Of a DNA stretch of 64,000 bases, positions 12,201 through 18,655 are shown one piece after another (within the stretch, counting starts at the first letter, position 1; every line of letters begins with the position of its first letter). Under the pieces are notes generated by a model that was given only the letters and a program-made list of their open reading frames with translations, did not search any database and had not been told where the DNA came from. This DNA comes from Capniomyces stellatus (lineage: Eukaryota > Kickxellomycota > Harpellomycetes > Harpellales > Legeriomycetaceae), in NCBI GenBank assembly GCA_001661515.1, contig LUVW01000046.1:39592-103591 (forward strand), in the 5' to 3' direction. The position numbers and the translations under genes were made by a program.

Positions 12201-12731
12201 AAGACGTGTTACTTGGAAACGGCAAAGAAGTTTGGAAGTAGTAGTAAAGTCTGGGCAAAGTATTTTGAGTTTTCAGTTAGGAACTATGGAATTGAAGCGG
12301 CCAATTTGGTCATGGAACGGGCTATTGTCCAGCTAGCAAAACGAAAACATATTAAGACTATTACCCGGTTTGCAATCATCCAATTCTCATGTGGAAACCC
12401 TGAAACTGGCCGCACTCTCTTTGAAGGCCTTGTCGGTTCCTTCCCCAAACGCAGTGATATTTGGATCGTGTATGTTGACCTTGAAATTAAAACTCTCAAA
12501 AAAATCATTCCTCCCGCCTTTGACGGTCATCGTCCTGCCACCGTCCGTGCCTTGTTTGACCGTATCGTCTCTTGCAAGTTTAGCAGCAAAAACATGAAAC
12601 TCTTCTTCAAAAAGTGGCTCGCTTTTGAACGCGACCTCGTTGATTCTTGTGAACTCAACAATGTTCCTTGCGATCTGGTTTTTGTTGATAATGTCAAGTC
12701 CAGAGCTTTGGCTTATGTCCAATCTCTTTAA
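6264..12731 (+). CDS. RRP5: rRNA biogenesis protein RRP5 (S1 repeats plus HAT/TPR C-terminus)
   Basis: Single 2155-codon ORF starting at the first ATG after a purine-rich leader. The basic/acidic N-terminus is followed from residue ~134 by a long series of S1 RNA-binding repeats (motifs such as GxVxxVxxxGxxV and GYVPxxQIS / GFVSRDQMS / GLAPINSIG recur to ~1700). Residues ~1865-2155 are HAT/TPR helical repeats (YERYLVASPNSSYVWVSYM, IWIVYVDLE). This is the architecture of yeast Rrp5/human PDCD11, which acts in the nucleolus in 18S and 5.8S/25S pre-rRNA cleavage. It is longer than those relatives (about 1730-1870 residues) because of acidic insertions: poly-Glu at ~188-203, ~453-478 and ~1753-1793, and Asp-Val repeats at ~1716-1740. 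Gly-Ser and Lys-Ala repeats precede the HAT domain. No intron is needed. Codons shift from G-rich at the 5' end to C/T-rich at the 3' end. Confidence 0.95.
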   Translation: MKIDSENRKPSEAKDSAASTEKVSILEGTEKNVKSKTRGGKNKNKEEESFPRGGGSGLTPLEYKEVSRQALQDVFNEEQEEALGKKRKVDGRGGKGEGNGKKSKKTKGGVGLAEEEFDTKNEKLMKGIGGLNFKKVIKGSKVMGVITKVGELGLTVSLPSQLTGYVPITQISEELTKMAERAAEEDMEEEEEEEEEEKEKEDELDLRRRFYAGQYVKCVVTSVEEKKDRGKKVNEKNWEAGVAKVTKRIELSMRADEVNKGLLMEEISKGMILTGSVSSVEDHGYVINTGIDGNSGFLKFGEAEEYVKRNFKGKERLVVGQVVEGVVIGVSGGQKTVQLSMKQNMRSKGVVVDTISTISGVQPMQMVEGLVTSVGEKGAAMQFMGFYDCVVELKNLGQPMTARSRDILEKVKAGDRMKVRIIYVSITTQQRTIMATAQPSIIELRENVIRKKVEEEEEEEEEEEEEEEEEEEEKEKEFDEWWPVEYGQLIENCVVKRVESGLGVVLEIPGVNKGEDGEVYGGFGHISKLSDGEKTLINENSGKYKIGSKHDCRVIGYSAMDSMVLLSLQQSVIKEEYFRIKDVRAGDKMKVRVERLVEGGMVVKISEYVSGFVSRDQMSDARISHPERKYKANDEVKARVLNVNERNKKVFLTCRKSIVEDKGEVIDRYSEKLIGSVGMGIVTRVVESGVIVGFYNQVRGFVPKGELGVSGFVKSGLDVVRVGQAIKARVIVAERNGKKLVLSLRTEGEKKSKASKGGEFGNADLLVEGGKTIAVGMVVERSSVVGIDTEAEQVVVQMETSGKYAHIQMGHLSDHLGNGSKKVMSKLVVGSELGMAIVIIEVGGKGTGNRVMASAKAGLVKGAQLKKMITAENKAKAGDVVVGYVVSVTNYGVFVGFGGGVSGLAPINSIGDQYISNPTDEYQVNQTVLAKISGIESTSGKITVNLKPSVVMESEWVEQLELSFVEQLFRGADKDGGQGVGSGDVVAVEKKMPYGWTVKSVVKTSGLESETSGLVSIEHTKRTKSEDSELELELELELKEGALVGATVLDVNGQTGIVDYSIKEQLIGKKQKTAIQKLVKAKQAGKGEKEVGELGQSLASQDAKAEKEAVEKLQAVIKRNMPGPTRLEMVVELVKEDYLVLSIPTVNNRLVFAATKSFNYRASPFVRYKVGQRVSGRILSVGGPGEGRTLVTLAQQTAESGRDESAAKRLAINAVDPTIKHFEDYQAGKNTVGRVESITGNIANIKLADNVRGKIHISQVYADSVSDKQTRFEARQVVIGRSVDVTVIGVHSPLTHKYLPITRRLNPAKTVLDLTLTESSAPAVAALKAARELSAKQVKVGNTYDAFVAEKLNTTAKHMVVSINALVKARVDLMTLTNNYEQLSSVPSNYPINTHVRVKVVKASGGQIDCVVAGNTGVISGVDQLTVGQTVACFVNKTSLAHGVFVSIGTYNSQTNQVGRVAGRVALVNVSHDFANVASTISSLKENQLIKCVVLSLDKSAKKAELAIAHSTSLPVPSFNVDDLVTGFVTGINQNGCFVKLSQSASARIKLSNLSDSFVKDPSELYKVGDLITAKIISISNSNSNSNSSFKSAENSLIELSTKQSDITTTKSSNEPSNLKVNSSTSIAAGDYVTGQITKLSDFGLFIRLKSNKCNGLCPLNEIADGKHKAADLLLNYSVGDLVLAKVLHYKNKNKVTLGLKASYFKQSSNNQNDEDVDVDVDVDVDVDVDVDVDVDVEDVVEDEDVEMSSDQEVEDEEEEEEEEEEEEEEEEEEEEEEEEEEEEEEEDEEEDEKNIGDTLAVKSGFSWTADDQSDNQDSGSDSGSGSGSDSDSDSNIADSKKSKSKTKTKAKAKAKAKNMDVTGEMNESTPQSVEDYERYLVASPNSSYVWVSYMAFFMQMAEIEKARLVGERAIKVINSKSEKEKYNVWVAMINLEMKFGTEKTTKDIFDRAIVYNNAKHIYLHSAKMYAELGKPELAKTCYLETAKKFGSSSKVWAKYFEFSVRNYGIEAANLVMERAIVQLAKRKHIKTITRFAIIQFSCGNPETGRTLFEGLVGSFPKRSDIWIVYVDLEIKTLKKIIPPAFDGHRPATVRALFDRIVSCKFSSKNMKLFFKKWLAFERDLVDSCELNNVPCDLVFVDNVKSRALAYVQSL
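7621..7690 (+). repeat. GAA/GAG microsatellite encoding poly-Glu in RRP5
   Basis: In-frame run of GAAGAA changing into GAAGAG, adding about 23 Glu between S1 repeats of RRP5. The purity of the codon repeat suggests slippage and length variation between isolates. Confidence 0.9.
11410..11482 (+). repeat. (GTTGAT)n hexanucleotide repeat encoding Asp-Val repeats in RRP5
   Basis: About twelve perfect GATGTT units read as alternating Asp and Val, placed between the last S1 repeat and the acidic tract. The array is uninterrupted, consistent with recent expansion. Confidence 0.9.
11520..11640 (+). repeat. GAAGAAGAG nonamer array encoding poly-Glu in RRP5
   Basis: Regular 9-bp units (two GAA and one GAG) encode about 40 near-continuous acidic residues in the linker before the HAT domain. 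The 9-bp rather than 3-bp periodicity implies expansion by unit duplication. Confidence 0.9.
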
Positions 12732-12898
12732 CTCTTTTTTTTTTTTTTTTTTTTCCCTCTCTATTCCATCTTTATTATTATTTATTTTATTATTTTATTT
12801 TATTTTATTTTACTGTTTTATTATTGATTTCCTAATTAAACTAAAAATATTTCTTAAGAAAAGTACAACAAATTATCAATAAAAACTGCCAGATTTAG

Positions 12899-13235
12899 CT
12901 CCTGGGAGAGGAGTTAAAACAACCAACCGCCAAGATTCTCAAGAATCCTGACACCCTCGGCGCCAAGACGATCCTGGCAACAGCGTCGTTTTTGGAGGCC
13001 ATCCACAAACCCCGTTACTTGATCCTGTCCAGGCTTAAAGTAGCACCAATCTCCCTGAACCAATGCCCATCGGGTACGGACGATCTAATTGATCGAATGG
13101 GTGTTGGCTAATAGAGTCATTTAAAATATCAAAATAGCACAGTGTTTTATAGTATTTTTATGGTATTGTTTAATATTGTATATTTTGTTGTGTTGATTCT
13201 GTTGCCAATAAACCACATAAATAAAAAAAATAAAA
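12899..13235 (+). mobile_element. 5'-truncated retroelement 3' end with target-site duplication (copy 1)
   Basis: The insert is bounded by an exact 18-bp direct repeat, AAAAACTGCCAGATTTAG, at 12881-12898 and 13236-13253. The paralogous locus at about 17190-17210 carries one related copy of this site and no insert, that is, the empty site. The insert ends in an A-rich tail after an AATAAA, as expected from target-primed reverse transcription of a polyadenylated RNA. From 12899 it encodes an open 68-residue C-terminal fragment (LLGEELKQPTAKILK through DLIDRMGVG, stop at 13109-13111). The fragment is GC-richer than its surroundings and I do not recognise its family. It is either the 3' end of a non-LTR retrotransposon or a retrocopied host mRNA. 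A second copy lies at 60935-61294. Confidence 0.8.
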
Positions 13236-13295
13236 AAAAACTGCCAGATTTAGTGAATCTAATTAAAGTTTAAAGAACCAATCGCCCAACACAAA

Positions 13296-13718
13296 CTACA
13301 ATTCTCTCACAAATTTGATAAGTTCTTCGACTTTTGTGTGATAGGTGAACATTTTTGATTGTCTTGGCGACACGGTCTCGTCAGTTACGTCCATTTTGTA
13401 AAACTCTGATGTTTGTCCACAAACCGACAATCCGTTGGGGTAGTTGCCGCGAGCCATACACCCACTAACTTCACACCCGCCTTTAGACATACTTCTTATG
13501 TTTTTTTTGCATACCACCACCAGTACATTTTCTTTGCCTTTAACCACATGCACTGTAACATTAGGTACACCGTTTAGTATTTGACGCTCTTTTGTGACAA
13601 AATACCCAGCTTCATAATTCTTTCCAGCCTCTTCCAGTATAAATAGTACCCTCGATACTATATCCTGTTCTTCAATCTCTTTAAGCGCCACCTCCAAACT
13701 TTTTGCCATTGTGTCCAT
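13296..13718 (-). CDS. Uncharacterised 140-residue protein, tandem family copy 1
   Basis: Function not recognised. Start set at the ATG at 13718 because copy 2 (14847-15269) has exactly the same 140-residue length and aligns from MD-x-x-x-x-x-LE; the frame extends a few codons further upstream but without an ATG. Conserved blocks across the three copies are ILEEAGKN, AGYFV, VCKKN and NGL. A CGQTS block is shared by copies 1 and 2 only. There is no signal peptide or membrane segment, and the protein looks like a small alpha/beta cytosolic domain. It is about 70% identical to copy 3 and about 40% to copy 2 by eye. The first 21 residues and all upstream DNA are almost identical to copy 3, while the rest differs mainly at amino-acid-changing positions. 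A TATATAA lies about 165 nt upstream (13883-13889). Confidence 0.8.
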   Translation of the reverse strand: MDTMAKSLEVALKEIEEQDIVSRVLFILEEAGKNYEAGYFVTKERQILNGVPNVTVHVVKGKENVLVVVCKKNIRSMSKGGCEVSGCMARGNYPNGLSVCGQTSEFYKMDVTDETVSPRQSKMFTYHTKVEELIKFVREL

Positions 13719-13882
13719 ATCTAAAACGTCAAATTTCACTTGATTCCTTCTTTGTTACGAATATCTTTAGCACTGCTTTTAAACTTTGCTGTTTGATAAG
13801 ATGTAATTTCTGTTTTGATGTATCTTTGATGGTAAAAACGACGGTAATGTCGCAATTCTGGCTATGCGCCTCGCACCAACCG

Positions 13883-13889
13883 TTATATA
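13883..13889 (-). promoter_or_regulatory. Candidate TATA box of family copy 1
   Basis: TATATAA on the minus strand, about 165 nt upstream of the ATG at 13718 and next to the octamer array. The same sequence precedes copy 3 at 17836-17842, but both lie in the copied block, so conservation adds little support. Confidence 0.35.
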
Positions 13890-13905
13890 GTAAAACGAGT
13901 TTGCA

Positions 13906-13953
13906 CCTAACCACCTAACCACCTAACCACCTAACCACCTAACCACCTAACCA
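13906..13953. repeat. (CCTAACCA)6 octamer tandem repeat upstream of family copy 1
   Basis: Six perfect 8-bp units, read as TGGTTAGG in the direction of the neighbouring gene. They sit just upstream of its likely TATA box. The identical six-unit array occurs upstream of copy 3 at 17859-17906. The unit resembles a telomere-like TTAGG-containing motif, but nothing else suggests a chromosome end. Confidence 0.95.
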
Positions 13954-14846
13954 CATAAGCAGTTATTGCCAATTAATAGCCACCAAAAATGACTCTCATT
14001 TTAAACCATCACTCTCCTTTTCATTTTAGCTTGCTGGTTTTTGGTTTCAATTTAAAGAAAATTAAATGAATTTCCCGAGAAAAATGAAAACGAAAAGCCA
14101 GAGAGCAGTTTAGCAGCCAAAGAATAAACATCTCCATTGATCGATGAGTGGTATAGTTACAACCAAAAGACATGGCCTGTTATCAAATAAATTTAATTTT
14201 GGTACCAACATGGAGTCAGTTTCTAGTGAGAAAAAGTTTATATGTTTTGAATATGAATGGATTGTTCAAAGAGTTTAGTGTGTGTTTATGAAAGAAAGCA
14301 TCAACCTTGTGTTTTCAACAGGGTGAGTCAGCTCTGATGAAAGTTGATGTTCTTTTGTTGCATGAATTCCTGGTGGGAGGACTGTATTTCCATCAATGAA
14401 ACTTTCTCCCTTGCCAGCCTAGAAAGTGGGACTGAAAAGTCACAAATTCAATGAATCAAACCACAAGCGAGAAGGTACCAATAGAGTAACAAATTATTTT
14501 TTCTTTCGGTTTCAAAGCTGTGGAATTTACTAGTTATTTTCTTGAAGATAAATTGTTTGGTATTTTCAATGGTAAAAAATGTATTCCTCTTTATTCTACT
14601 ATTATCATTTATTTTCTACTCTACTTTATTTCTTTTTATTATTATCATACTGTTTTATTTTAGTTTATTATTATTTTATTATTTTATTTTATTTTACTTT
14701 TTTATTATTGATATCCTAATTTAAAACATTTCTCAAGAAAAGTACAACAAATTATCGGTAAAACTACAATATTAATTTCAATAATAAAAAATACTGCCTT
14801 ATTGGTGAACCTAATCAAAGTTAAAGAATCATTTACTCAATACAAA

Positions 14847-15269
14847 CTACATTTCACTCACTATTCTGACAACAGCTTCGAGTTGTACGGGATTGTCGTA
14901 TAACCCTACACTAATCGGTGGCAAGTACTTGTCAATTATATTCATTCTGTAAAATTTTGATGTTTGTCCACATATCAACAGACCATTGGTATAATGATTT
15001 TCAATCATGTACCCACACAGCTGATGATCGCCTCTAACAAATTCGTCTGTGTTCTTTTTACAAACTATTGCAAGAATCTTTTCCTCATCATCAAATACGC
15101 ACATCTTAATGATCGGTATACCGTCTATAAATTTGTGCTTCGTTGCTACGAAATACCCAGCTTCACGATTCTTTCCAGCCTCTTCCAGTATACATAGCAT
15201 CAACGATGCTACATCTGACTCCAAGCGCTCTTCCAATGCTGTTTCTAGGGCTGCTCCTAACCTATCCAT
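14847..15269 (-). CDS. Uncharacterised 140-residue protein, tandem family copy 2
   Basis: Complete ATG-to-stop frame of 140 residues, colinear with copies 1 and 3 and about 40% identical to copy 1. It keeps ILEEAGKN, AGYFV, VCKKN, NGL and CGQTS, so it is the more diverged, older paralogue in the middle of the array. No signal peptide, membrane helix or known motif was seen. Its 3' flank (about 14700-14770) carries the same sequence as the flanks of the other two genes, including TTTCTCAAGAAAAGTACAAC, showing that the 3' flank was duplicated with the gene. Its 5' flank (15270-17100) has lost nearly all similarity, except a short stretch at 16880-16897 containing ACTGAAAAGTCACAAA. Confidence 0.8.
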   Translation of the reverse strand: MDRLGAALETALEERLESDVASLMLCILEEAGKNREAGYFVATKHKFIDGIPIIKMCVFDDEEKILAIVCKKNTDEFVRGDHQLCGYMIENHYTNGLLICGQTSKFYRMNIIDKYLPPISVGLYDNPVQLEAVVRIVSEM

Positions 15270-17130
15270 TCCTATATTACTGTGCTGATCACACCACTTT
15301 TTTTAAATTAATATTCTTTGGATTTGATGGTATTTATTTTATTGTGTTGCTTCTAGTTGTTTTCTGTCATTTTTTTGTGCTTTGTTTTTTTCTGGCTTTT
15401 ATTTTTATCGACTTTTTCCGTTTTTTACTAAAACTTGGAATAAAAAGTATAAATTGAAAGATCTTTAAGAGTTTAAAAGGTTATCAAACTTCAGGGTGCA
15501 ATGAGTAGACTTGTAGCTATCGAACCACTTTATTATACTTTGTACTCGGTACTGCCAGCTATGAATTGAGGAAACAGTAATGATCAAAAAACGTAGCCAA
15601 AGTATGCCTTTTTATACTTATCCAAGATATTCGTCATAAGTAAACTGCTCTATATGATTTAGAATCGTCATTATATTTTTTAATTAGATTAAGGAATTTT
15701 TGTTTATTTATTATTATCAATTGGTTCAGTCAGTATTTCAATAGAGCATTGACACTGTTTATTAAAAGTTCATCCATACTCTGTTCGTTGGTTTCAACAA
15801 GCCAAACCACTTTTTCGCTGTGAATAAATAAGGTTTGATCCGGATTACTTTGGTTTTGTGCAAGTCGTCTGTACCATCAAGTACTTTAAGCTTCTTTTTG
15901 AAGCTGATTGTTTGACACTAACAAAATAGTTGGTAATGTTGATGGTTGTCAAATGTAGTAGAATTTGCTCAATGATTAGTATAAATCAACTGCATAATGC
16001 CTTTTGTTTATTTACGGAAAAATCAATAAAACACCTCATTGTCAAGAAAGATATTAGAAGGATTATCAAGAAAACTTCATCAGTTTCACGATTTTGAAGC
16101 ATTTCAGAATAAATCGGTCAATTATAAAGATGTTGACACACTTTTTTCGCATGTAAATCCCTGCAAACAATACCGTTCGTTCAAAAAGAAACCCTCGCAT
16201 ATTTTCAAAAATTCTAAATCATTTTTTTGACACGACTTTATTTTAATTTTGACGTAGTTCGCTTTTTGACATGATAATAGTACCTTACCAAGAGACCATC
16301 TTGATCTATAAAAGTCAATAGAAAACCATAAAATAAATTACACATACATATTCAATAAACCAAACTTTAGTTAATAAATCAATTACGAATATCTTGGAAA
16401 TGGCGCATTTGAACACATGTCATTTTCACTATGCCTTATAAAACTCAAACTCAAAAACACACTTATTTTTTCAAAAAAAAACAAAACTTTTCTTGTCTTG
16501 TAAGCAAATAAAAAGTCAAAGAAGACTGTGAGATAGACTGGAGAATATATACAACCAGCCCCAGTTTTTATCATTGGCATATTCAATTGCTCTTATTTGG
16601 AATTAACTGTAGATGTTTCCTGATACATACCGCTTCCATTTCATTATATTCACTAAGGCAAACTTTTAAACCGAACTGGCCCCTCTACAAGATATTTCTG
16701 CATTCCGTTTTAATCAAACCTTGAATATCCCTTGCATTATATATAACTTTTCTTCGTTGTTGCAAAGGGCTAATATGGGTGATTTTTGAAGAAGCTGGCC
16801 CCGATTTTGCTTTCCGTAAACTCCTGGTAAAAAAAATTATATTTTTACCAAAGAAGACTCCGGGATTTAAAAATTGTTACTGAAAAGTCACAAAATAGAA
16901 TACAAGTTCAGTTATTCAAATTTTACTTTTTGCATTAACTTTGAACCTCTTCAGATTCATTGACTAATATCGCCAACAAATACACCAGATTCTTAGTAAA
17001 CTGAATGCCATAAACATTAATCATTGACAATCATAATACAACATTTTAACCCAGCATTAGTTATTTATTTATCATATTTTTGTGCTATAACGTTTACAAG
17101 ACTGTATTAAGAGTGTTTTTTTTTCGTTTT
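15270..17130. other. AT-rich region between family copies 2 and 3
   Basis: No gene that I can support. It corresponds to the upstream region of copy 2. ACTGAAAAGTCACAAA at about 16882 recurs at about 14433 and 18386 in the other two units, so part of this stretch is a decayed version of the duplicated upstream block. Confidence 0.5.
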
Positions 17131-17248
17131 TTTATTATTGATTTTCTAATTAAACAAAAATATTTCTCAAGAAAAGTACAACAAATTATCGGTAAAAATG
17201 CCAGATTTGGTGAATCTAACTAAAGTTTAAAGAACCATCGCCTCAAAA

Positions 17249-17671
17249 CTATATTTCTCTCACAAATCTGATAATTTTTTCGACTTGTGTGTAATTGGTG
17301 TACATTGCTATTGCTCTTGGCGGCATGTACTTGTCATGTATGTCCATTTTGTACGATTTTGACATATGTCCGGACACAAACAAACCGTTGGGGTAGTTGC
17401 CACTGGCCATATACCCCTCCAACTCAAACCCGGCTTTGGCCATGCCTGTTACGTTTTTTTTGCATACCACCACCAGTACATTTTCTTCGCCTTTAACCAC
17501 ATGCAATGTAACATTAGGTACACCGTTTAGTATGCGACACTCTTTTGTGACGAAATACCCAGCTTTGTAATTCTTTCCAGCCTCTTCCAGTATACATAGC
17601 GCCAACGGCACTATATCCTGTTCTTCAATCTCTTTAAGCGCCACCTCCAAACTTTTTGCCATTGTGTCCAT
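17249..17671 (-). CDS. Uncharacterised 140-residue protein, tandem family copy 3
   Basis: Complete 140-residue frame starting at the ATG at 17671, chosen by comparison with copy 2. Residues 1-21 are identical to copy 1, after which about 42 of 119 positions differ, concentrated in residues 22-26, 74-90 and 97-140. ILEEAGKN, AGYFV, VCKKN and NGL are kept; the CGQTS block of copies 1 and 2 is replaced by SGHMS. Very few of the nucleotide differences look silent (examples are one TTT/TTC and one GGA/GGT), the pattern expected under diversifying selection. Its 3' flank contains the unoccupied version of the site into which the retroelement inserted next to copy 1. No known function; candidate roles such as self/non-self or host interaction are speculation. 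Confidence 0.8.
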   Translation of the reverse strand: MDTMAKSLEVALKEIEEQDIVPLALCILEEAGKNYKAGYFVTKECRILNGVPNVTLHVVKGEENVLVVVCKKNVTGMAKAGFELEGYMASGNYPNGLFVSGHMSKSYKMDIHDKYMPPRAIAMYTNYTQVEKIIRFVREI

Positions 17672-18529
17672 ATCTAAAACGTCAAATTTCACTTGATTCC
17701 TTCTTTGTTACGAATATCTTTAGCACTGCTTTTAAACTTTGCTGTTTGATAAGATGTAATTTCTGTTTTGATGTATCTTTGATGGTAAAAACGACGGTAA
17801 TGTCGCAATTCTGGCTATGCGCCTCGCACCAACCGTTATATAGTAAAACGAGTTTGCACCTAACCACCTAACCACCTAACCACCTAACCACCTAACCACC
17901 TAACCACATAAGCAGTTATTGCCAATTAATAGCCACCAAAAATGACTCTCATTTTAAACCATCACTCTCCTTTTCATTTTAGCTTGCTGGTTTTTGGTTT
18001 CAATTTAAAGAAAATTAAATGAATTTCCCGAGAAAAATGAAAACGAAAAGCCAGAGAGCAGTTTAGCAGCCAAAGAATAAACATCTCCATTGATCGATGA
18101 GTGGTATAGTTACAACCAAAAGACATGGCCTGTTATCAAATAAATTTAATTTTGGTACCAACATGGAGTCAGTTTCTAGTGAGAAAAAGTTTATATGTTT
18201 TGAATATGAATGGATTGTTCAAAGAGTTTAGTGTGTGTTTATGAAAGAAAGCATCAACCTTGTGTTTTCAACAGGGTGAGTCGGCTCTGATGAAAGTTGA
18301 TGTTCTTTTGTTGCATGAATTCCTGGTGGGAAGACTGTATTTCCATCAATGAAACTTTCTCCCTTGCCAGCCTAGAAAGTGGGGACTGAAAAGTCACAAA
18401 TTCAATGAATCAAACCACAAGCGAGAAGGTACCAATAATGAGTAACAAATTATTTTTTCTTTCGGTTTCAAAGCTGTGGAATTTACTAGTTATTTTCTTG
18501 AAGATAAATTGTTTGGTATTTTCAAAGGT
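17610..18529. repeat. Near-identical duplicated block, unit 3 (partner 13657-14573)
   Basis: Partner of the block at 13657-14573, containing the 5' codons and upstream region of family copy 3, including a candidate TATATAA at 17836-17842 and the octamer array at 17859-17906. The identity ends about 130 nt before the ATG of the LYR-motif gene, so the edge of the duplicated block lies in that gene's promoter region. Confidence 0.9.
17859..17906. repeat. (CCTAACCA)6 octamer tandem repeat upstream of family copy 3
   Basis: Six perfect units, the same number as at 13906-13953. Equal copy number in a slippage-prone array supports a very recent copying of the whole block. Confidence 0.95.
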
Positions 18530-18655
18530 TGGATCTGCACTTTCTCGAAAAAAAAAACTCGTTGTTTATTTTTTATTTTTTATTCTTCCGCTTTTTATCT
18601 CCCGAATGCCAAATTACTTTTATAAGCAGCGATAACAGAGGTCAATAGTTCTGTA

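Larger units (their letters stand above)
13657..14573. repeat. Near-identical duplicated block, unit 1 (partner 17610-18529)
   Basis: About 915 bp covering the first 21 codons of copy 1, its promoter and upstream DNA matches 17610-18529. By eye I see only four differences: two substitutions and two small indels, all in the distal 250 bp. The match stops abruptly at codon 22 on one side and at about 14573 on the other. Apart from the N-terminal codons it holds no gene. Confidence 0.9.

Noticed and set aside
13729..13914. 61-codon frame just upstream of family copy 1, identical upstream of copy 3
   Set aside because: It has no ATG (GTG at its start) and overlaps the candidate TATA box region. 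Its conservation is explained by the duplicated block, since intergenic DNA there is equally identical.
13296..15269. Profilin or roadblock-like identity for the tandem family
   Set aside because: Length and a C-terminal YDNPVQLE-like stretch are only vaguely similar; the conserved blocks do not match either family.
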